From Ferrimonas kyonanensis DSM 18153 (GTDB taxonomy: Bacteria; Pseudomonadota; Gammaproteobacteria; Enterobacterales; Shewanellaceae), in assembly GCF_000425405.1 (NCBI RefSeq), contig NZ_AUDJ01000014.1, positions 166,979 through 230,978 on the forward strand: a stretch of 64,000 nucleotides of DNA, read 5' to 3'. Numbering within the stretch: the stretch's first letter is position 1; each line of letters opens with the position of its first letter. A program made the position numbers and the translations under genes. The notes below the pieces were generated by a model, which worked only from the letters and a program-made list of their open reading frames with translations, was not told the origin of the DNA and did not search any database. Below are positions 10,628-20,794 of the stretch, piece by piece.

Positions 10628-11833
10628 ATGAGCATCGAAATTAAGGTTCCCGTACTGCCAGAGTCAGTCGCCGATGCCTCCATCGCCACATGGCACGTTC
10701 AGCCAGGCGACAGCGTTAGCCGCGATCAGGTACTGGTCGACATTGAAACCGACAAAGTGGTGTTGGAAGTTCCGGCACCGGAAGACGGCGTCATCAGCGA
10801 AATTAAGCATGAAGAGGGCGATACCGTGCTCGGCGAGCAAGTCATTGCCCTGTTCAAGGCCGGTGCCGCTCCGGGTGCCGAGGTCAGCAAGCAGGAAGCC
10901 GAGGCCAAGGCCGATGCCCCTGCCGACGTGGCTGCAGAAGCCGGCGAGGGCAACGACGCCCTGAGTCCTTCGGTTCGTCGATTGATTGCCGAGCACAACC
11001 TGGACGCGGCGGCCATCACCGGCACCGGTGTCGGTGGCCGCATCAGCAAGGAAGACGTGGAAGCCTTCCTGAAGAGCAAGCCCGCGGCGGCGCCAGTGGT
11101 CCAGGCCGAAGCACCGGCGGTCGAGCTGTCGGGTCGCACCGACAAGCGGGTGCCGATGACCCGTCTGCGAAAGCGCATCGCCGAGCGACTGCTGGAGGCG
11201 AAGAACTCCACCGCCATGCTGACCACCTTCAATGAGGTCAACATGCAGCCGATCATGGTGCTGCGCAAGCAGTATCAGGACATCTTTGAAAAACGCCACG
11301 GCATTCGTCTGGGCTTTATGTCTTTCTACGTCAAAGCCGTGGTCGAGGCGCTGAAGCGTTATCCTCAGGTCAACGCGTCGCTGGATGGCGATGACATGGT
11401 GTATCACAACTACTTCGACATCAGCATCGCCGTGTCCACCCCCCGAGGCTTGGTGACGCCGGTACTGCGCGATGCCGACAAGCTGTCGGTGGCGGAGATC
11501 GAGAAGGGGATTAAAGAGCTGGCGATCAAAGGTCGAGACGGCAAGCTGACCGTGGAAGAGCTGACCGGCGGTAATTTCACCATTACCAACGGCGGCGTGT
11601 TCGGCAGCCTGATGTCCACCCCAATCATCAACCCACCTCAAAGTGCGATCCTGGGCATGCATGCCATCAAGGATCGGCCGATGGCGGTGGACGGTAAGGT
11701 CGAAATTCTGCCGATGATGTACCTGGCCCTGTCCTATGATCACCGGGTGATCGACGGCAAGGAGTCGGTCGGCTTCCTGGTTACCATTAAAGAGTTGTTG
11801 GAAGATCCTACGCGTCTGCTGTTGGACATCTAA
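10628..11833 (+). CDS. sucB: Dihydrolipoyllysine succinyltransferase (E2 of 2-oxoglutarate dehydrogenase)
   Basis: Core of the 2-oxoglutarate dehydrogenase complex; it passes the succinyl group to CoA. Of 401 residues, the lipoyl domain spans about 1-80 with the lipoylated Lys43 in ETDKVVLEV. An Ala/Glu/Pro-rich linker follows, then the E1/E3-binding domain (about 113-150, [20 protein letters not shown]). The trimer-forming catalytic domain ends with SYDHRVIDG, in which His372 and Asp376 are the catalytic pair. AAGGAAAGG precedes the ATG. No E3 (lpd) gene is in the window. Confidence 0.98.
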   Translation: MSIEIKVPVLPESVADASIATWHVQPGDSVSRDQVLVDIETDKVVLEVPAPEDGVISEIKHEEGDTVLGEQVIALFKAGAAPGAEVSKQEAEAKADAPADVAAEAGEGNDALSPSVRRLIAEHNLDAAAITGTGVGGRISKEDVEAFLKSKPAAAPVVQAEAPAVELSGRTDKRVPMTRLRKRIAERLLEAKNSTAMLTTFNEVNMQPIMVLRKQYQDIFEKRHGIRLGFMSFYVKAVVEALKRYPQVNASLDGDDMVYHNYFDISIAVSTPRGLVTPVLRDADKLSVAEIEKGIKELAIKGRDGKLTVEELTGGNFTITNGGVFGSLMSTPIINPPQSAILGMHAIKDRPMAVDGKVEILPMMYLALSYDHRVIDGKESVGFLVTIKELLEDPTRLLLDI

Positions 11834-11845
11834 CCAAAAAAAGCG

Positions 11846-11871
11846 GTCGCCCTCGACACAGGGGCGACCAC
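11846..11871 (+). other. Hairpin between sucB and sucC
   Basis: GGTCGCCC and GGGCGACC pair around a short loop, without a T-run after it. It probably stabilises or separates parts of the suc mRNA rather than ending transcription. Confidence 0.5.
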
Positions 11872-11927
11872 CCCATGCCCGGTCGGAGTTTAGGCCGGAA
11901 TAACAAGACGTTATATGGATAGAACAT

Positions 11928-13094
11928 ATGAATCTGCATGAGTATCAAGCTAAGCAGCTGTTCGCTGAATACGGGCTGCCAGTTTCAGAGGGTTACGCCT
12001 GCTCCACCGCTCAGGAAGCGGCCGAAGCGGCGGATAAGATCGGCGGCGACAAGTGGGTCGTCAAGTGTCAGGTGCACGCCGGTGGCCGGGGCAAGGCCGG
12101 TGGCGTAAAGCTGGCCTCCAGCAAAGATGAGATCCGCGAGTTTGCACAGAACTGGCTGGGTAAGAACCTGGTGACCTACCAGACTGACGCCAATGGTCAG
12201 CCGGTCACCAAAATTCTGGTGGAGTCCTGCACCGACATCGATCAGGAGCTGTACCTGGGTGCCGTGGTGGATCGTGGCAGTCAACGCATCGTATTTATGG
12301 CCTCCACCGAGGGTGGCGTCGAGATTGAAAAGGTCGCGGAAGAGACGCCGGAGCTGATTCATAAAGCCGCCATCGATCCTCTGGTAGGGCCGCAAGCCTA
12401 CCAGGGCCGTGAACTGGCGTTCAAGCTGGGCCTCAAGGGTGACCAGATCAAGCAGTTCACTAAAATCTTTATGGGTCTGGGTCAGATGTTCATCGATCTG
12501 GATTTTGCCCTGCTGGAGATCAACCCGCTGGTGATCACCGATCAAGGCAACCTGCACTGCCTGGATGGCAAGATCAACATCGACTCCAATGCGCTGTACC
12601 GTCAGTCCTCCATCCGCGAACTGCACGACCCGTCTCAGGAAGACGCTCGTGAAGCCCATGCGGCGCAGTGGGAGCTGAACTACGTGGCACTGGATGGCAA
12701 CATCGGTTGCATGGTCAACGGTGCCGGCCTGGCCATGGGCACCATGGACATCGTCAACCTGCATGGCGGTCAGCCTGCCAACTTCCTGGATGTGGGCGGT
12801 GGTGCCACCAAGGAGCGGGTGACCGAAGCCTTTAAGATCATCCTGTCCGACGACAACGTCAAAGCGGTATTGGTCAACATCTTTGGCGGCATCGTTCGCT
12901 GCGACCTGATTGCCGACGGCGTGATTGGTGCCGTGGAAGAGGTTGGCGTCGCCGTCCCCGTGGTGGTGCGTCTGGAAGGAAATAATGCCGAGCTGGGCCA
13001 GAAGCGTCTGGCTGAGTCGGGTCTGAACATCATCGCTGCCACCAGTCTGACCGACGCCGCGCAGCAAGTAGTAAAAGCCGCGGAGGGTCAGTAA
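11928..13094 (+). CDS. sucC: Succinyl-CoA synthetase beta subunit (ADP-forming)
   Basis: With SucD it turns succinyl-CoA into succinate while making ATP. The 388-residue ATP-grasp protein begins [20 protein letters not shown], the family signature. It has [18 protein letters not shown] in the nucleotide-binding part, and [10 protein letters not shown] with [13 protein letters not shown] for magnesium binding. The C-terminal domain contains [19 protein letters not shown]. Its TAA stop overlaps the ATG of sucD by one base (TAATG), which points to coupled translation and equal amounts of both subunits. Confidence 0.98.
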   Translation: MNLHEYQAKQLFAEYGLPVSEGYACSTAQEAAEAADKIGGDKWVVKCQVHAGGRGKAGGVKLASSKDEIREFAQNWLGKNLVTYQTDANGQPVTKILVESCTDIDQELYLGAVVDRGSQRIVFMASTEGGVEIEKVAEETPELIHKAAIDPLVGPQAYQGRELAFKLGLKGDQIKQFTKIFMGLGQMFIDLDFALLEINPLVITDQGNLHCLDGKINIDSNALYRQSSIRELHDPSQEDAREAHAAQWELNYVALDGNIGCMVNGAGLAMGTMDIVNLHGGQPANFLDVGGGATKERVTEAFKIILSDDNVKAVLVNIFGGIVRCDLIADGVIGAVEEVGVAVPVVVRLEGNNAELGQKRLAESGLNIIAATSLTDAAQQVVKAAEGQ

Positions 13095-13966
13095 TGAGCG
13101 TTCTAATCAATAAAGACACCAAGGTCATCTGTCAGGGCTTCACTGGCGGTCAGGGCACCTTCCACTCCGAGCAGGCCATTGCCTATGGCACTCAGATGGT
13201 GGGTGGCGTGTCCCCCGGTAAGGGCGGCACCGAGCACCTGGGCTTGCCGGTATTCAATACCGTTCGTGAAGCGGTGGCGGCCACCGGCGCAACCGCAACC
13301 GTCATCTACGTACCGGCGCCGTTCTGTAAAGACGCCATCCTGGAAGCCATCGATGCCGGCATTGAGCTGATCGTGACCATCACCGAAGGGATCCCGACCC
13401 TGGACATGCTGGACGTGAAGGTGAAGCTGGATCAAGCCGGTGTGCGGATGATTGGCCCCAACTGCCCCGGTGTGATCACTCCGGGGGAGTGCAAAATCGG
13501 CATCATGCCTGGCCACATTCACCAGCCTGGCAAGGTGGGCATCGTGTCCCGCTCCGGTACCCTGACCTACGAAGCGGTCAAGCAGACCACCGACGAAGGC
13601 TTCGGCCAGTCCACCTGTGTCGGCATTGGCGGTGACCCGATTCCGGGTTCCAACTTCATCGATGTACTGAAGATGTTCCAGGACGACCCGGCGACCGAGG
13701 CCATCGTGATGATCGGTGAAATCGGTGGTACCGCCGAAGAGGAAGCGGCGGCGTTCATCAAGGCCAACGTTACCAAGCCTGTGGTCTCTTACATCGCCGG
13801 TGTTACTGCCCCAGCGGGTAAGCGCATGGGCCACGCCGGTGCCATCATCGCCGGTGGTAAAGGGACCGCCGATGAGAAGTTCGCCGCCCTGGAAGACGCC
13901 GGCGTCAAGACGGTACGCTCCCTGGCGGAGATCGGCAGCGCGCTGCGCGAGATCACCGGTTGGTAA
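13094..13966 (+). CDS. sucD: Succinyl-CoA synthetase alpha subunit
   Basis: The alpha subunit binds CoA and is phosphorylated on a histidine during catalysis. The 290 residues show the CoA-binding Rossmann fold ([20 protein letters not shown]), [20 protein letters not shown] and the phospho-histidine loop [20 protein letters not shown]. It is the last gene of the sdh-suc block. A 3' UTR of about 215 nt and a strong terminator follow. Confidence 0.98.
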   Translation: MSVLINKDTKVICQGFTGGQGTFHSEQAIAYGTQMVGGVSPGKGGTEHLGLPVFNTVREAVAATGATATVIYVPAPFCKDAILEAIDAGIELIVTITEGIPTLDMLDVKVKLDQAGVRMIGPNCPGVITPGECKIGIMPGHIHQPGKVGIVSRSGTLTYEAVKQTTDEGFGQSTCVGIGGDPIPGSNFIDVLKMFQDDPATEAIVMIGEIGGTAEEEAAAFIKANVTKPVVSYIAGVTAPAGKRMGHAGAIIAGGKGTADEKFAALEDAGVKTVRSLAEIGSALREITGW

Positions 13967-14152
13967 GGCCAGTTTCACTAGCCAGACGTTCAAGCTACTG
14001 CGAAGGAGAAACTGTTCCAATTAAGGTGTAAGACGCCGCTGCTGGTGGCGCTTACCGTCAGTTGGGACAATTTCATCCGGCAGTCGTGAACCGAGAGTGA
14101 GTGACATTGGTTTCCGCTGTCCCGAGTCAGTGCTCACTCACTGGCTGACAGC
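13967..14152 (+). ncRNA. sucD 3' UTR, candidate SdhX-like processed RNA
   Basis: No gene lies between sucD and the terminator at 14153. The stretch holds a hairpin at 14028-14055 (GTAAG-A-CGCC paired with GGCG-CTTAC) and ends in a GC-rich stem with seven T, the kind of 3' end that Hfq-bound RNAs have. In E. coli the sRNA SdhX is cut from the 3' UTR of this same operon. A functional counterpart here is inference; I see no certain sequence match. Confidence 0.3.
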
Positions 14153-14181
14153 AAAACGGGCCCCTCGGGGCCCGTTTTTTT
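14153..14181 (+). terminator. Terminator of the sdh-suc block
   Basis: AAAACGGGCCCC-TC-GGGGCCCGTTTT followed by more T makes a near-perfect intrinsic terminator. The A-run on the left also lets it serve the convergent TonB-C gene. Confidence 0.95.
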
Positions 14182-14215
14182 ATGGGTAAAGATCTGGGCT
14201 TTGCCGGCAGGGCAG

Positions 14216-15259
14216 TTACTGGGTTTTGAAATCGACTCGGACCATGGTGACCGCTTCTACCGCCTGGCCGTGTTCAAATTTGGGGGCATAGCGCCACTGG
14301 CTGACCGCCTTCTCGGTCGCTTTGACAAACAGGCGGCTACCGCGGTTTTCCACCAGTTCAGTGCCAGAGACAAAGCCGTTATCGTCAATGGTCAATTTCA
14401 GTACCACGGTGCCCTCCTGATGGCGTTTAAGGGTACTTCTTGGCCAGTGGGGCTCGACGCGATACAGAGGGCTGGCCTCGATATCGTCTTGCCAGGGCAC
14501 CATCTGGCCGATGGCCAAGCAGTGGGTGGTGGCCGCCTCGCTCTGGCCCTGTTTCTCCAGCAAGGGAACCAGTCGAGAGTGGGCCGCCAGGGCATAGGGG
14601 TGAGAGTAGTCCAGAGTTTGAAACAGCCCCACCACCTTCTCATAGTGGTCGATGGCCTGCTCGGAATCGTTAAACCCCTGAGCATAGACGCCATTGAGGA
14701 ATTCGGCCTCGGCCCGCTCAATGGTGTTGCCTTGCGCCTGCTGGGCAATCAGTGGCAATGCCTGTTGGGCATAGGTACGCCCCTGACGAGCGTTATTGCC
14801 TGTCATGGCGTTGGCCAGGTCCATCAGCATTAGGCCGTGACTGAAGCTGTCCTTGCCATAATGACGCTCGCTGATGCGAACGTAATTGCGGTAGTAACTG
14901 CTGTGTTGGCCGTCGCTGTGTTGCTGCAGCGCCAGATAGAGATCCAGCAGTTCGACGGCGTCGTCACCATAGGTGCGTATAAATACCGGCAGTGCGGGTT
15001 TTAGCAGCCGGGTGGCGGCTTGGTGGTCCCGAGTCTGGTTGGCCAGATTCAGTGCCAGGGTGGCGGTGTTAATGGAGTCGTCGCCATACTCTTTACTGCC
15101 GAGCTCGTAGGCCAGCTTGGCGGTTTCGGCGATCTGTTTCGAGTTGCCGGTTTCAACGGCAGACAGATAGGCTTGATAGGCCTCGGAAGCATCGTTCCCG
15201 GCAAAGGCTCCGAGAGACAAACACAGCAGTAAAGGCGAGGCCCATAGTCGCTTTTTCAT
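14216..15259 (-). CDS. Periplasmic TonB C-terminal domain protein with TPR-like repeats
   Basis: The 347-residue protein starts with a signal peptide (MKKRLWASPLLLCLSLGAFA), not with the long membrane anchor of true TonB. A helical region of about 220 residues reads like TPR-type repeats (for example EAEFLNGVYAQGFNDSEQAI). The end is a TonB-C fold: WPRSTLKRHQEGTVVLKLTI, then GFVSGTELVENRGSRLFVKA, KAVSQWRYAPKFEHG. The start at 15259 is chosen because AAGGA lies eight bases before it; a Met three codons earlier lacks such a site. Without an N-terminal anchor it probably cannot transduce energy like TonB. The function is unknown. Confidence 0.8.
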   Translation of the reverse strand: MKKRLWASPLLLCLSLGAFAGNDASEAYQAYLSAVETGNSKQIAETAKLAYELGSKEYGDDSINTATLALNLANQTRDHQAATRLLKPALPVFIRTYGDDAVELLDLYLALQQHSDGQHSSYYRNYVRISERHYGKDSFSHGLMLMDLANAMTGNNARQGRTYAQQALPLIAQQAQGNTIERAEAEFLNGVYAQGFNDSEQAIDHYEKVVGLFQTLDYSHPYALAAHSRLVPLLEKQGQSEAATTHCLAIGQMVPWQDDIEASPLYRVEPHWPRSTLKRHQEGTVVLKLTIDDNGFVSGTELVENRGSRLFVKATEKAVSQWRYAPKFEHGQAVEAVTMVRVDFKTQ

Positions 15260-15491
15260 CTTAAACATCCTTGATTTTACAACAAAAGCGTCACAAGTCT
15301 AAAAGCCGTAGTTGATAGACACAAGCAGTTTTAATCCTTGGGTGATTGTATCTGTCCAACCTCGACGAGTTCCCGTAGCGGCGAAAATATTTCAGTTCTG
15401 GGGCGCAGATAACGTTTGATGGAGGAAGAGTGGTTTTGTGGCATCTCAACTGCTTTAATTGCACCATCACATATCTGAATCCAAATAAGGG

Positions 15492-15800
15492 ATGAACATG
15501 TTTAAGACACTGGTTAAGGTAGCGGGTTCCGCCATTCTGGCTCTGGGCCTGGCTGCGGGCGTTCAGGCGGCGGAACTGCATAAAGGTGAAGTGGTTGAGA
15601 CCATGAACGCCGGTGGCTACACCTATGTCCAGATCAAGGAAGAGGGCAAGCTGGTTTGGGCGGCTGCGCCTCAGACTCAGGTTAAAAAGGGCGACACCGT
15701 CGAGTTTGATGAGCAGATGAACCTGCCTAGCTTTGAGAGCAAGAGCCTGAAGCGAACTTTCTCACCGATCATCTTTGCCGGGAAAATCGCCGTTAAATAA
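15492..15800 (+). CDS. NrfJ-like small periplasmic protein
   Basis: A 102-residue protein with a clear signal peptide (residues 1-26, ending VQAAE). A compact beta-rich domain follows: GEVVETMNAGGYTYVQIKEE and LVWAAAPQTQVKKGDTVEF. This resembles proteins annotated as NrfJ or NrfJ-related in Shewanella, linked to nitrite reduction and multihaem cytochromes, but their activity is not established. A Met two codons later is an equally good start. It stands alone, with its own terminator just after the stop. Confidence 0.65.
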   Translation: MNMFKTLVKVAGSAILALGLAAGVQAAELHKGEVVETMNAGGYTYVQIKEEGKLVWAAAPQTQVKKGDTVEFDEQMNLPSFESKSLKRTFSPIIFAGKIAVK

Positions 15801-15817
15801 GGCGCTTTCAAGTTTAC

Positions 15818-15844
15818 AAAAAGGACCCTGAGGGTCCTTTTTTT
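15818..15844. terminator. Terminator after the NrfJ-like gene
   Basis: AAAGGACCC-TGA-GGGTCCTTT followed by more T; it can also act for the gene ending at 15856 on the other strand. Confidence 0.92.
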
Positions 15845-15855
15845 GTGCCTGATGA

Positions 15856-16179
15856 TTACTGCGGAGCTTGCTGGCGTTCATCGTGGGTGTAATCCCGGAC
15901 AATCTGGCCGACTCGAATTCGGTAGGAGTGAAACAGAGAGTCACGTCCCTGTTTCTGAGCCAACTGATGATCCATCTGCTGGCGCCAACTGGCGATGGCA
16001 GCCTCGCTCTCCCAGAACGACAGGCTCAGCAGTTTGCCTTCCTCGACCAGACTTTGAAATCGCTCGATGGAGAGGAGTCCGGGTTGGTGCTGCAACAAGG
16101 GGCGCAGGGAGGCCGCGAGGTCCAGATACGCCTGTTTACCTTGCGCTTTGGGAGTAACTTCAAAGATGACGGCCAGCAT
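15856..16179 (-). CDS. Antibiotic-biosynthesis monooxygenase (ABM) domain protein
   Basis: A 107-residue single-domain protein of the dimeric alpha/beta ABM fold: MLAVIFEVTPKAQGKQAYLD, then QPGLLSIERFQSL and LLSLSFWESEAAIASWRQQ, with a His (DHQLAQKQG) where family members keep one. Such proteins act as small oxygenases or haem-degrading enzymes, and many have no known substrate. The start at 16179 is preceded by CAGGAGACCC; an upstream in-frame Met at 16200 is not. Confidence 0.82.
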   Translation of the reverse strand: MLAVIFEVTPKAQGKQAYLDLAASLRPLLQHQPGLLSIERFQSLVEEGKLLSLSFWESEAAIASWRQQMDHQLAQKQGRDSLFHSYRIRVGQIVRDYTHDERQQAPQ

Positions 16180-16279
16180 GGGGTCTCCTGAGTGGGTCAA
16201 AATAGCAATGACACTGGCGAAGTTGTGGACAACGCCGGTATCGATGAGGCGCTCAGGCTATCTTACCCCCGGTGAGAGG

Positions 16280-16618
16280 TCAAAAGTGGCGACCATTTTC
16301 GTAATAATTACGTTGGCTTAGCGGCGTAAAACGCACTCCGATGTCGATGTCGTCGTCGGCCAGTTGGGCGCGTATGGCATCGGTGATTTGAGCGGCCACT
16401 TCGTCTTGAATGAGCGTGTCTCTGGCAAACCACAGCACCTCGACCATGGGGTAGCCGTTGGCATCCATCTGGTCATCGAAGATAAACTGCGTCGGCACTA
16501 ACTCGATGGTGAAATGATCTCGTGGACACTCGACCAATTTTGCCAAGGCGTCGATGAGCGCGGTGCTCATATGCATGATGTGTTGGCGTTCCATACCGCT
16601 GATTCGAAGATGAGGCAT
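16280..16618 (-). CDS. DUF1904 / tautomerase-fold protein
   Basis: A 112-residue protein starting MPHLRISGMERQHI and containing HFTIELVPTQFIFDDQ and YPMVEVLWFARDTLIQDEV. It fits the DUF1904 family, which has the 4-oxalocrotonate tautomerase fold. As in many DUF1904 members the second residue is Pro, which is the catalytic base in true tautomerases. The start at 16618 is supported by GGGAGA upstream and by this Pro. The biological substrate is unknown. Confidence 0.7.
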   Translation of the reverse strand: MPHLRISGMERQHIMHMSTALIDALAKLVECPRDHFTIELVPTQFIFDDQMDANGYPMVEVLWFARDTLIQDEVAAQITDAIRAQLADDDIDIGVRFTPLSQRNYYENGRHF

Positions 16619-16707
16619 CTGGACTCTCCCGTTGAGTAAACACATTTTAGTGTCAATCGGCAGGCTTTTCCTTGATGATCTAGACTGAGGCCAAGGGAGG
16701 AAGAGTG

Positions 16708-17073
16708 ATGCCTTTACGTTATTTGTTGATAGTAGGATTTTTTTTATCGCCTTTGGCATTGGCTAATGGGCCTAAAAGTGAGCACAAGTCGGTGGAGCAG
16801 AAGGGGAAGTCTGCCCTGCACCGGCAGCAGCATATTCCAGGGGAAACCACGCCGTTGCCCTATGGCCTGGAAAAAAAACTGGCGCGTGGTGAGCCGTTGC
16901 CACCGGGGTGGCAGCGCAAGCTTAAGGTCGGCGACACTCTGGATGCCCGTATTATCCAGCGCAGTACCGTTGTTGAGCGCAACAAGGCCGCCAATTCAGT
17001 GACCATCGAGGCCGATGGTGGCCGGTTGCGGATCAATAAGCTCAGCGGCGAAGTGCTGGCAATCCTCAACTGA
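16708..17073 (+). CDS. Small periplasmic protein, RcnB-like (weak)
   Basis: A 121-residue protein with a signal peptide (ending ALALANG). A basic, low-complexity part follows, then PYGLEKKLARGEPLPPGWQ, RKLKVGDTLDARI and IEADGGRLRINKLSGEVLAIL. The LxxGxPLPPGWxxKL pattern occurs in RcnB-type and related periplasmic proteins, but the match is too short to assign a role in metal homeostasis. GGGAGG stands eight bases before the ATG at 16708. It is flanked by non-coding DNA and appears to be its own unit. Confidence 0.65.
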   Translation: MPLRYLLIVGFFLSPLALANGPKSEHKSVEQKGKSALHRQQHIPGETTPLPYGLEKKLARGEPLPPGWQRKLKVGDTLDARIIQRSTVVERNKAANSVTIEADGGRLRINKLSGEVLAILN

Positions 17074-17373
17074 GTCAGCCTTAAGCGTCCGATTGCGCCA
17101 GTTTCTGGCTGGAACTGGTGCGGTCGTTGAATCAATTCAACCCCACCTTCTAAGCGCGTCGTCATTGTTCAACGTCCCCTATGCACATGACGCACCGCCC
17201 TGTTTACGTATCGATTTGGCCGTTGGCTGCAGTCGACCGCGAGTGTTTTTCTGTTTGATCCTTTTCTTTCACCTTTTTTATCAGTGCTTTAAAAAAGATG
17301 AGGTGGGTGTGCGTTAGCTCAAATTCTGAAGTAAAAACGTGAGGATAAAAAGCAACCAAAACGGTGCATTTTA

Positions 17374-17387
17374 TTGATAAGGATCAA
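17374..17387 (+). promoter_or_regulatory. FNR-type binding site upstream of napF
   Basis: TTGATAAGGATCAA matches the FNR consensus TTGAT-N4-ATCAA perfectly. Its centre at 17380.5 would place a class II transcription start near 17422, about 80 bases before napF. This makes anaerobic activation of the nap genes likely. The rest of the 430-base gap (17074-17504) shows no gene; no clear NarP heptamer pair was found by eye. Confidence 0.85.
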
Positions 17388-17504
17388 TCGAACTTCCATC
17401 TATTTCCTATTGGGTATATCACCCCGTTAACCCTGAAGTTACATTCTCACAAACAATGAAGATTTATCAGATTATTGTCTGTTTTTTTTGACTGGGACAA
17501 CAAG

Positions 17505-17993
17505 ATGGGACGAGCTCCTTTGTGGCGACGAATGACCGGCAAGCCTGCCGAGGTGATTCGAATGCCGCATTTGGTTTCTGAAACGCGCTTCACCGATGGC
17601 TGCAGTCGCTGCCAGAAGTGTGTTGAGCGTTGCGAAACCGGGGTCATCGTCATTGGTACCGGGGGCTTTCCTGAACTCGATTTTGATAAGGCGGAGTGCA
17701 GTTTTTGTGGCCAATGTGCCGCGGCCTGTCCCGAGCCCCTGTTTCTGCCAGCGGAAGACGCACCCTGGCCTTACGCGGTCGCACTGTCGGATTCTTGCCT
17801 GACCTTCAAGGGCATTGAGTGTCGCAGTTGTGCCGACGCATGCGAAGAAGCCGCCATCGTGTTCAAGCCTGCCATTGGCATCTCTCATCCTATTCTCTCA
17901 ACGGCTTGTACAGGCTGTGGTGCCTGCCTATCTCGTTGTCCCAGTCAATCCCTCTCACTAAAACAAGAGCTTAAGGAGCCAAGCCATGACTGA
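17505..17993 (+). CDS. napF: Ferredoxin-type protein NapF
   Basis: A cytoplasmic iron-sulfur protein that helps mature NapA before Tat export. The 162-residue chain has four Cys clusters: CSRCQKCVERCETG, CSFCGQCAAACPEP, CRSCADACEEAA and CTGCGACLSRCPSQ. The ATG at 17505 is chosen because the protein then begins near the usual Arg-rich start (MGRAPLWRRMTGKPAEV). A TTG at 17475 would add ten residues after a T-run, and neither has a strong ribosome site. It overlaps napD by eight bases. Confidence 0.92.
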   Translation: MGRAPLWRRMTGKPAEVIRMPHLVSETRFTDGCSRCQKCVERCETGVIVIGTGGFPELDFDKAECSFCGQCAAACPEPLFLPAEDAPWPYAVALSDSCLTFKGIECRSCADACEEAAIVFKPAIGISHPILSTACTGCGACLSRCPSQSLSLKQELKEPSHD

Positions 17994-18228
17994 ACACATC
18001 TGTTCACTGGTGGTGAACGCGGTCCCCGAGGCGCGCTTTCAGGTGGAAGCCGCACTGAATCAGCTTGATGGGGTCAGTGTCGAGATTAACGACCCCAGCG
18101 GCAAGTTGGTGGTGCTGCTGCAGCACCGGCAACAGCAGCCTCAGGTGGAGTGTATTGACCACATTAAAGGCTTGGACGGGGTGGGCGCCACCTCATTGAT
18201 CTATCACCAACGGCTTTCTAACGACTGA
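17986..18228 (+). CDS. napD: NapA signal-peptide chaperone NapD
   Basis: A cytoplasmic chaperone of 80 residues with the ferredoxin-like fold. It binds the Tat signal of NapA and holds back export until cofactors are in place. Family features are [20 protein letters not shown] and [10 protein letters not shown]. It begins inside the end of napF and is followed 23 bases later by napA. Confidence 0.94.
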   Translation: MTEHICSLVVNAVPEARFQVEAALNQLDGVSVEINDPSGKLVVLLQHRQQQPQVECIDHIKGLDGVGATSLIYHQRLSND

Positions 18229-18251
18229 CCATTACTCGCTTCAAGGAATGG

Positions 18252-20747
18252 ATGATGAAATTAACTCGTCGAGAATTTGTAAAGGCACAGGCCATTGCCG
18301 CCGGTGCGGTGGCCGCGGAGCTTTCCGTCCCCGCTTCTGCCAAGGGCATTATTGCGACCCGCAGTGACGATAAGATTCAGTGGGACAAGGCACCATGTCG
18401 CTTCTGCGGTACCGGCTGTTCGGTACTGGTGGGCATCAACCAGGGTAAGGTGGTGGCGGTGCAGGGTGACCCCCAAGCCCCGGTGAATCGAGGCCTGACC
18501 TGCATCAAGGGTTACTTCCTGCCTAAAATCATGTACGGCAAAGACCGCCTGACTCAGCCGATGCTCCGCAAGAGTAACGGCAAGTACGATAAAAATGGTG
18601 AGTTTACCCCGGTCTCCTGGGACGAAGCCTTCGACGTGATGGCCGACAAGTTCAAGCAGGCATTGAAGAACAAGGGGCCGACTTCGGTGGGCATGTTCGG
18701 CTCCGGCCAGTGGACCGTGTGGGAAGGCTACGCTGCCGCCAAGTTGTTTAAGGCCGGCTTCCGTTCCAATAACATCGACCCCAATGCCCGCCACTGTATG
18801 GCGTCGGCGGTGGGCGGCTTCATGCGCACCTTTGGTATCGATGAGCCCATGGGCTGCTATGACGACCTCGAGCAGGCGGATGCCTTTGTGCTGTGGGGTT
18901 CCAACATGGCCGAGATGCACCCGATTCTGTGGTCGCGACTCAGTGCCCGTAAGTTGTCAGCCGAGCATGTGAAGGTGGCGGTGTTGTCCACCTATCAACA
19001 TCGCAGCTTCGAGTTGGCAGACAACCCGATCGTGTTCACGCCGCAAACCGACCTGGCGATTCTTAACTTCATCGCCAACTACATCATTCAAAACGACAAA
19101 GTAAATCACGACTTTGTCAGCAAGCACACCAACTTCCGCAAAGGTACCACCGACATCGGTTACGGCCTGCGCCCCGAACATCCACTGGAGCAGGCGGCCA
19201 AGAACCCGGGTAAGGGCAGCTCTGAGGCTATCGATTTTGAAGCCTTTAAAGCCTACGTGGCCGATTACGATGTCGACAGTGTCGCCAAACTGTCCGGAGT
19301 CGAGGCTGACAAGCTGATCGCCCTGGCCGAGCTGTACGCCGATCCCAATCGCAAGGTGGTGTCCTACTGGACCATGGGCTTTAACCAGCACACCCGTGGG
19401 GTGTGGGCCAACAACCTGGTGTACAACATCCACCTGTTGACCGGCAAAATCTCCGAGCCCGGCAACGGTCCATTTTCCCTGACCGGTCAGCCTTCCGCCT
19501 GTGGTACCGCCCGTGAAGTGGGCACCTTCGCTCACCGTTTGCCTGCGGACATGGTGGTAAAAAATCCCAAGCACCGCGCCTACGCCGAGAAGATCTGGAA
19601 ACTGCCTGAGGGCACCATCCCGCCGAAGCCCGGTTACCACGCCGTGTTGCAAGACCGGATGCTGAAAGATCGTAAGCTCAACGCCTACTGGGTGATGTGC
19701 AACAACAACATGCAGGCTGGCCCCAACATCAATGAAGAACGCCTGCCCGGCTACCGGGACCCGGCCAACTTCGTGGTGACCTCTGACCCCTATCCGACCG
19801 TGACCGCCATGGCTTCGGACCTGATTCTGCCTACCGCCATGTGGGTGGAGAAAGAGGGCGCCTACGGCAATGCCGAACGCCGGACCCAGTTCTGGTATCA
19901 GCAGGTTCAGGCTCCCGGTGAGGCCAAGTCAGACTTGTGGCAACTGGTGGAGTTCTCCAAGCGCTTCAAGATGGAGGAGGTGTGGCCCGCCGATTTGCTG
20001 GCGAAGGCGCCAGAATACAAAGGCAAAACCTTATTCGACGTGCTGTTTGCCAACGGTCAGGTCGATCAGTATGGCTTGGATCAGGTGCCGGAGCAGCGCC
20101 TGAATGACGATGCCCGGGCGGCCGGCTTCTATGTGCAGAAGGGCTTGTTCGAGGAGTACGCCATCTTTGGTCGCGATCATGGCCACGACCTGGCGCCGTT
20201 TGAACGCTATCACCAGGAGCGCGGCTTGCGCTGGCCTGTGGTCAATGGTCAGGAAACCAAGTGGCGCTTTAAAGAGGGCAGCGATCCTTACGTTAAAGCC
20301 GGCAGCGACTTCCAGTTCTACGGCAAGCCGGATGGCCGGGCGGTGATCTTTGCCCTGCCGTACGAGCCTGCGGCCGAGTCACCGGACCAGGAGTTTAACC
20401 TGTGGCTGTCCACCGGCCGGGTGTTGGAACACTGGCACACCGGCACCATGACCCAGCGCGTTCCCGAACTGTACCGGGCCTTCCCAGACGCCGTGGTGTT
20501 TATGCATCCGCTGGATGCCAAGGAGCGGGGCCTGCGACGGGGCGATAAGGTGATTGTCAGCTCTCGTCGCGGGGAAGTGGAGACCGTGGTGGAAACCCGA
20601 GGCCGCAATAAGCCGCCACAGGGCCTGGTGTTCATGCCGTTCTTCGACGCCAGCACCCTGGTCAATAAGCTGACCCTGGACGCCACCGACCCGCTGTCCA
20701 AAGAGACCGATTACAAAAAGTGCGCCGTCAAAGTGCGTAAAGCCTGA
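18252..20747 (+). CDS. napA: Periplasmic nitrate reductase catalytic subunit
   Basis: Reduces nitrate to nitrite in the periplasm using bis-MGD molybdenum and one [4Fe-4S] cluster. The 831 residues begin with a twin-arginine signal ([20 protein letters not shown]). The cluster motif is [16 protein letters not shown] with the last Cys in GLTCIKGYF. The molybdenum-ligand Cys182 lies in [13 protein letters not shown]. The cofactor-binding C-terminal domain includes [19 protein letters not shown]. An ATG at 18255 is an equivalent start. Size and motifs are those of the gamma-proteobacterial NapAB type. Confidence 0.98.
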   Translation: MMKLTRREFVKAQAIAAGAVAAELSVPASAKGIIATRSDDKIQWDKAPCRFCGTGCSVLVGINQGKVVAVQGDPQAPVNRGLTCIKGYFLPKIMYGKDRLTQPMLRKSNGKYDKNGEFTPVSWDEAFDVMADKFKQALKNKGPTSVGMFGSGQWTVWEGYAAAKLFKAGFRSNNIDPNARHCMASAVGGFMRTFGIDEPMGCYDDLEQADAFVLWGSNMAEMHPILWSRLSARKLSAEHVKVAVLSTYQHRSFELADNPIVFTPQTDLAILNFIANYIIQNDKVNHDFVSKHTNFRKGTTDIGYGLRPEHPLEQAAKNPGKGSSEAIDFEAFKAYVADYDVDSVAKLSGVEADKLIALAELYADPNRKVVSYWTMGFNQHTRGVWANNLVYNIHLLTGKISEPGNGPFSLTGQPSACGTAREVGTFAHRLPADMVVKNPKHRAYAEKIWKLPEGTIPPKPGYHAVLQDRMLKDRKLNAYWVMCNNNMQAGPNINEERLPGYRDPANFVVTSDPYPTVTAMASDLILPTAMWVEKEGAYGNAERRTQFWYQQVQAPGEAKSDLWQLVEFSKRFKMEEVWPADLLAKAPEYKGKTLFDVLFANGQVDQYGLDQVPEQRLNDDARAAGFYVQKGLFEEYAIFGRDHGHDLAPFERYHQERGLRWPVVNGQETKWRFKEGSDPYVKAGSDFQFYGKPDGRAVIFALPYEPAAESPDQEFNLWLSTGRVLEHWHTGTMTQRVPELYRAFPDAVVFMHPLDAKERGLRRGDKVIVSSRRGEVETVVETRGRNKPPQGLVFMPFFDASTLVNKLTLDATDPLSKETDYKKCAVKVRKA

Positions 20748-20794
20748 TTGTGATGGGCCCGGTTGGGCCCGTATCTGAAGAGTTGGAGAACACC

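Noticed and set aside
10664..11743. Open frame antisense to sucB
   Set aside because: It is a shadow frame rich in His and Gln with no family match.
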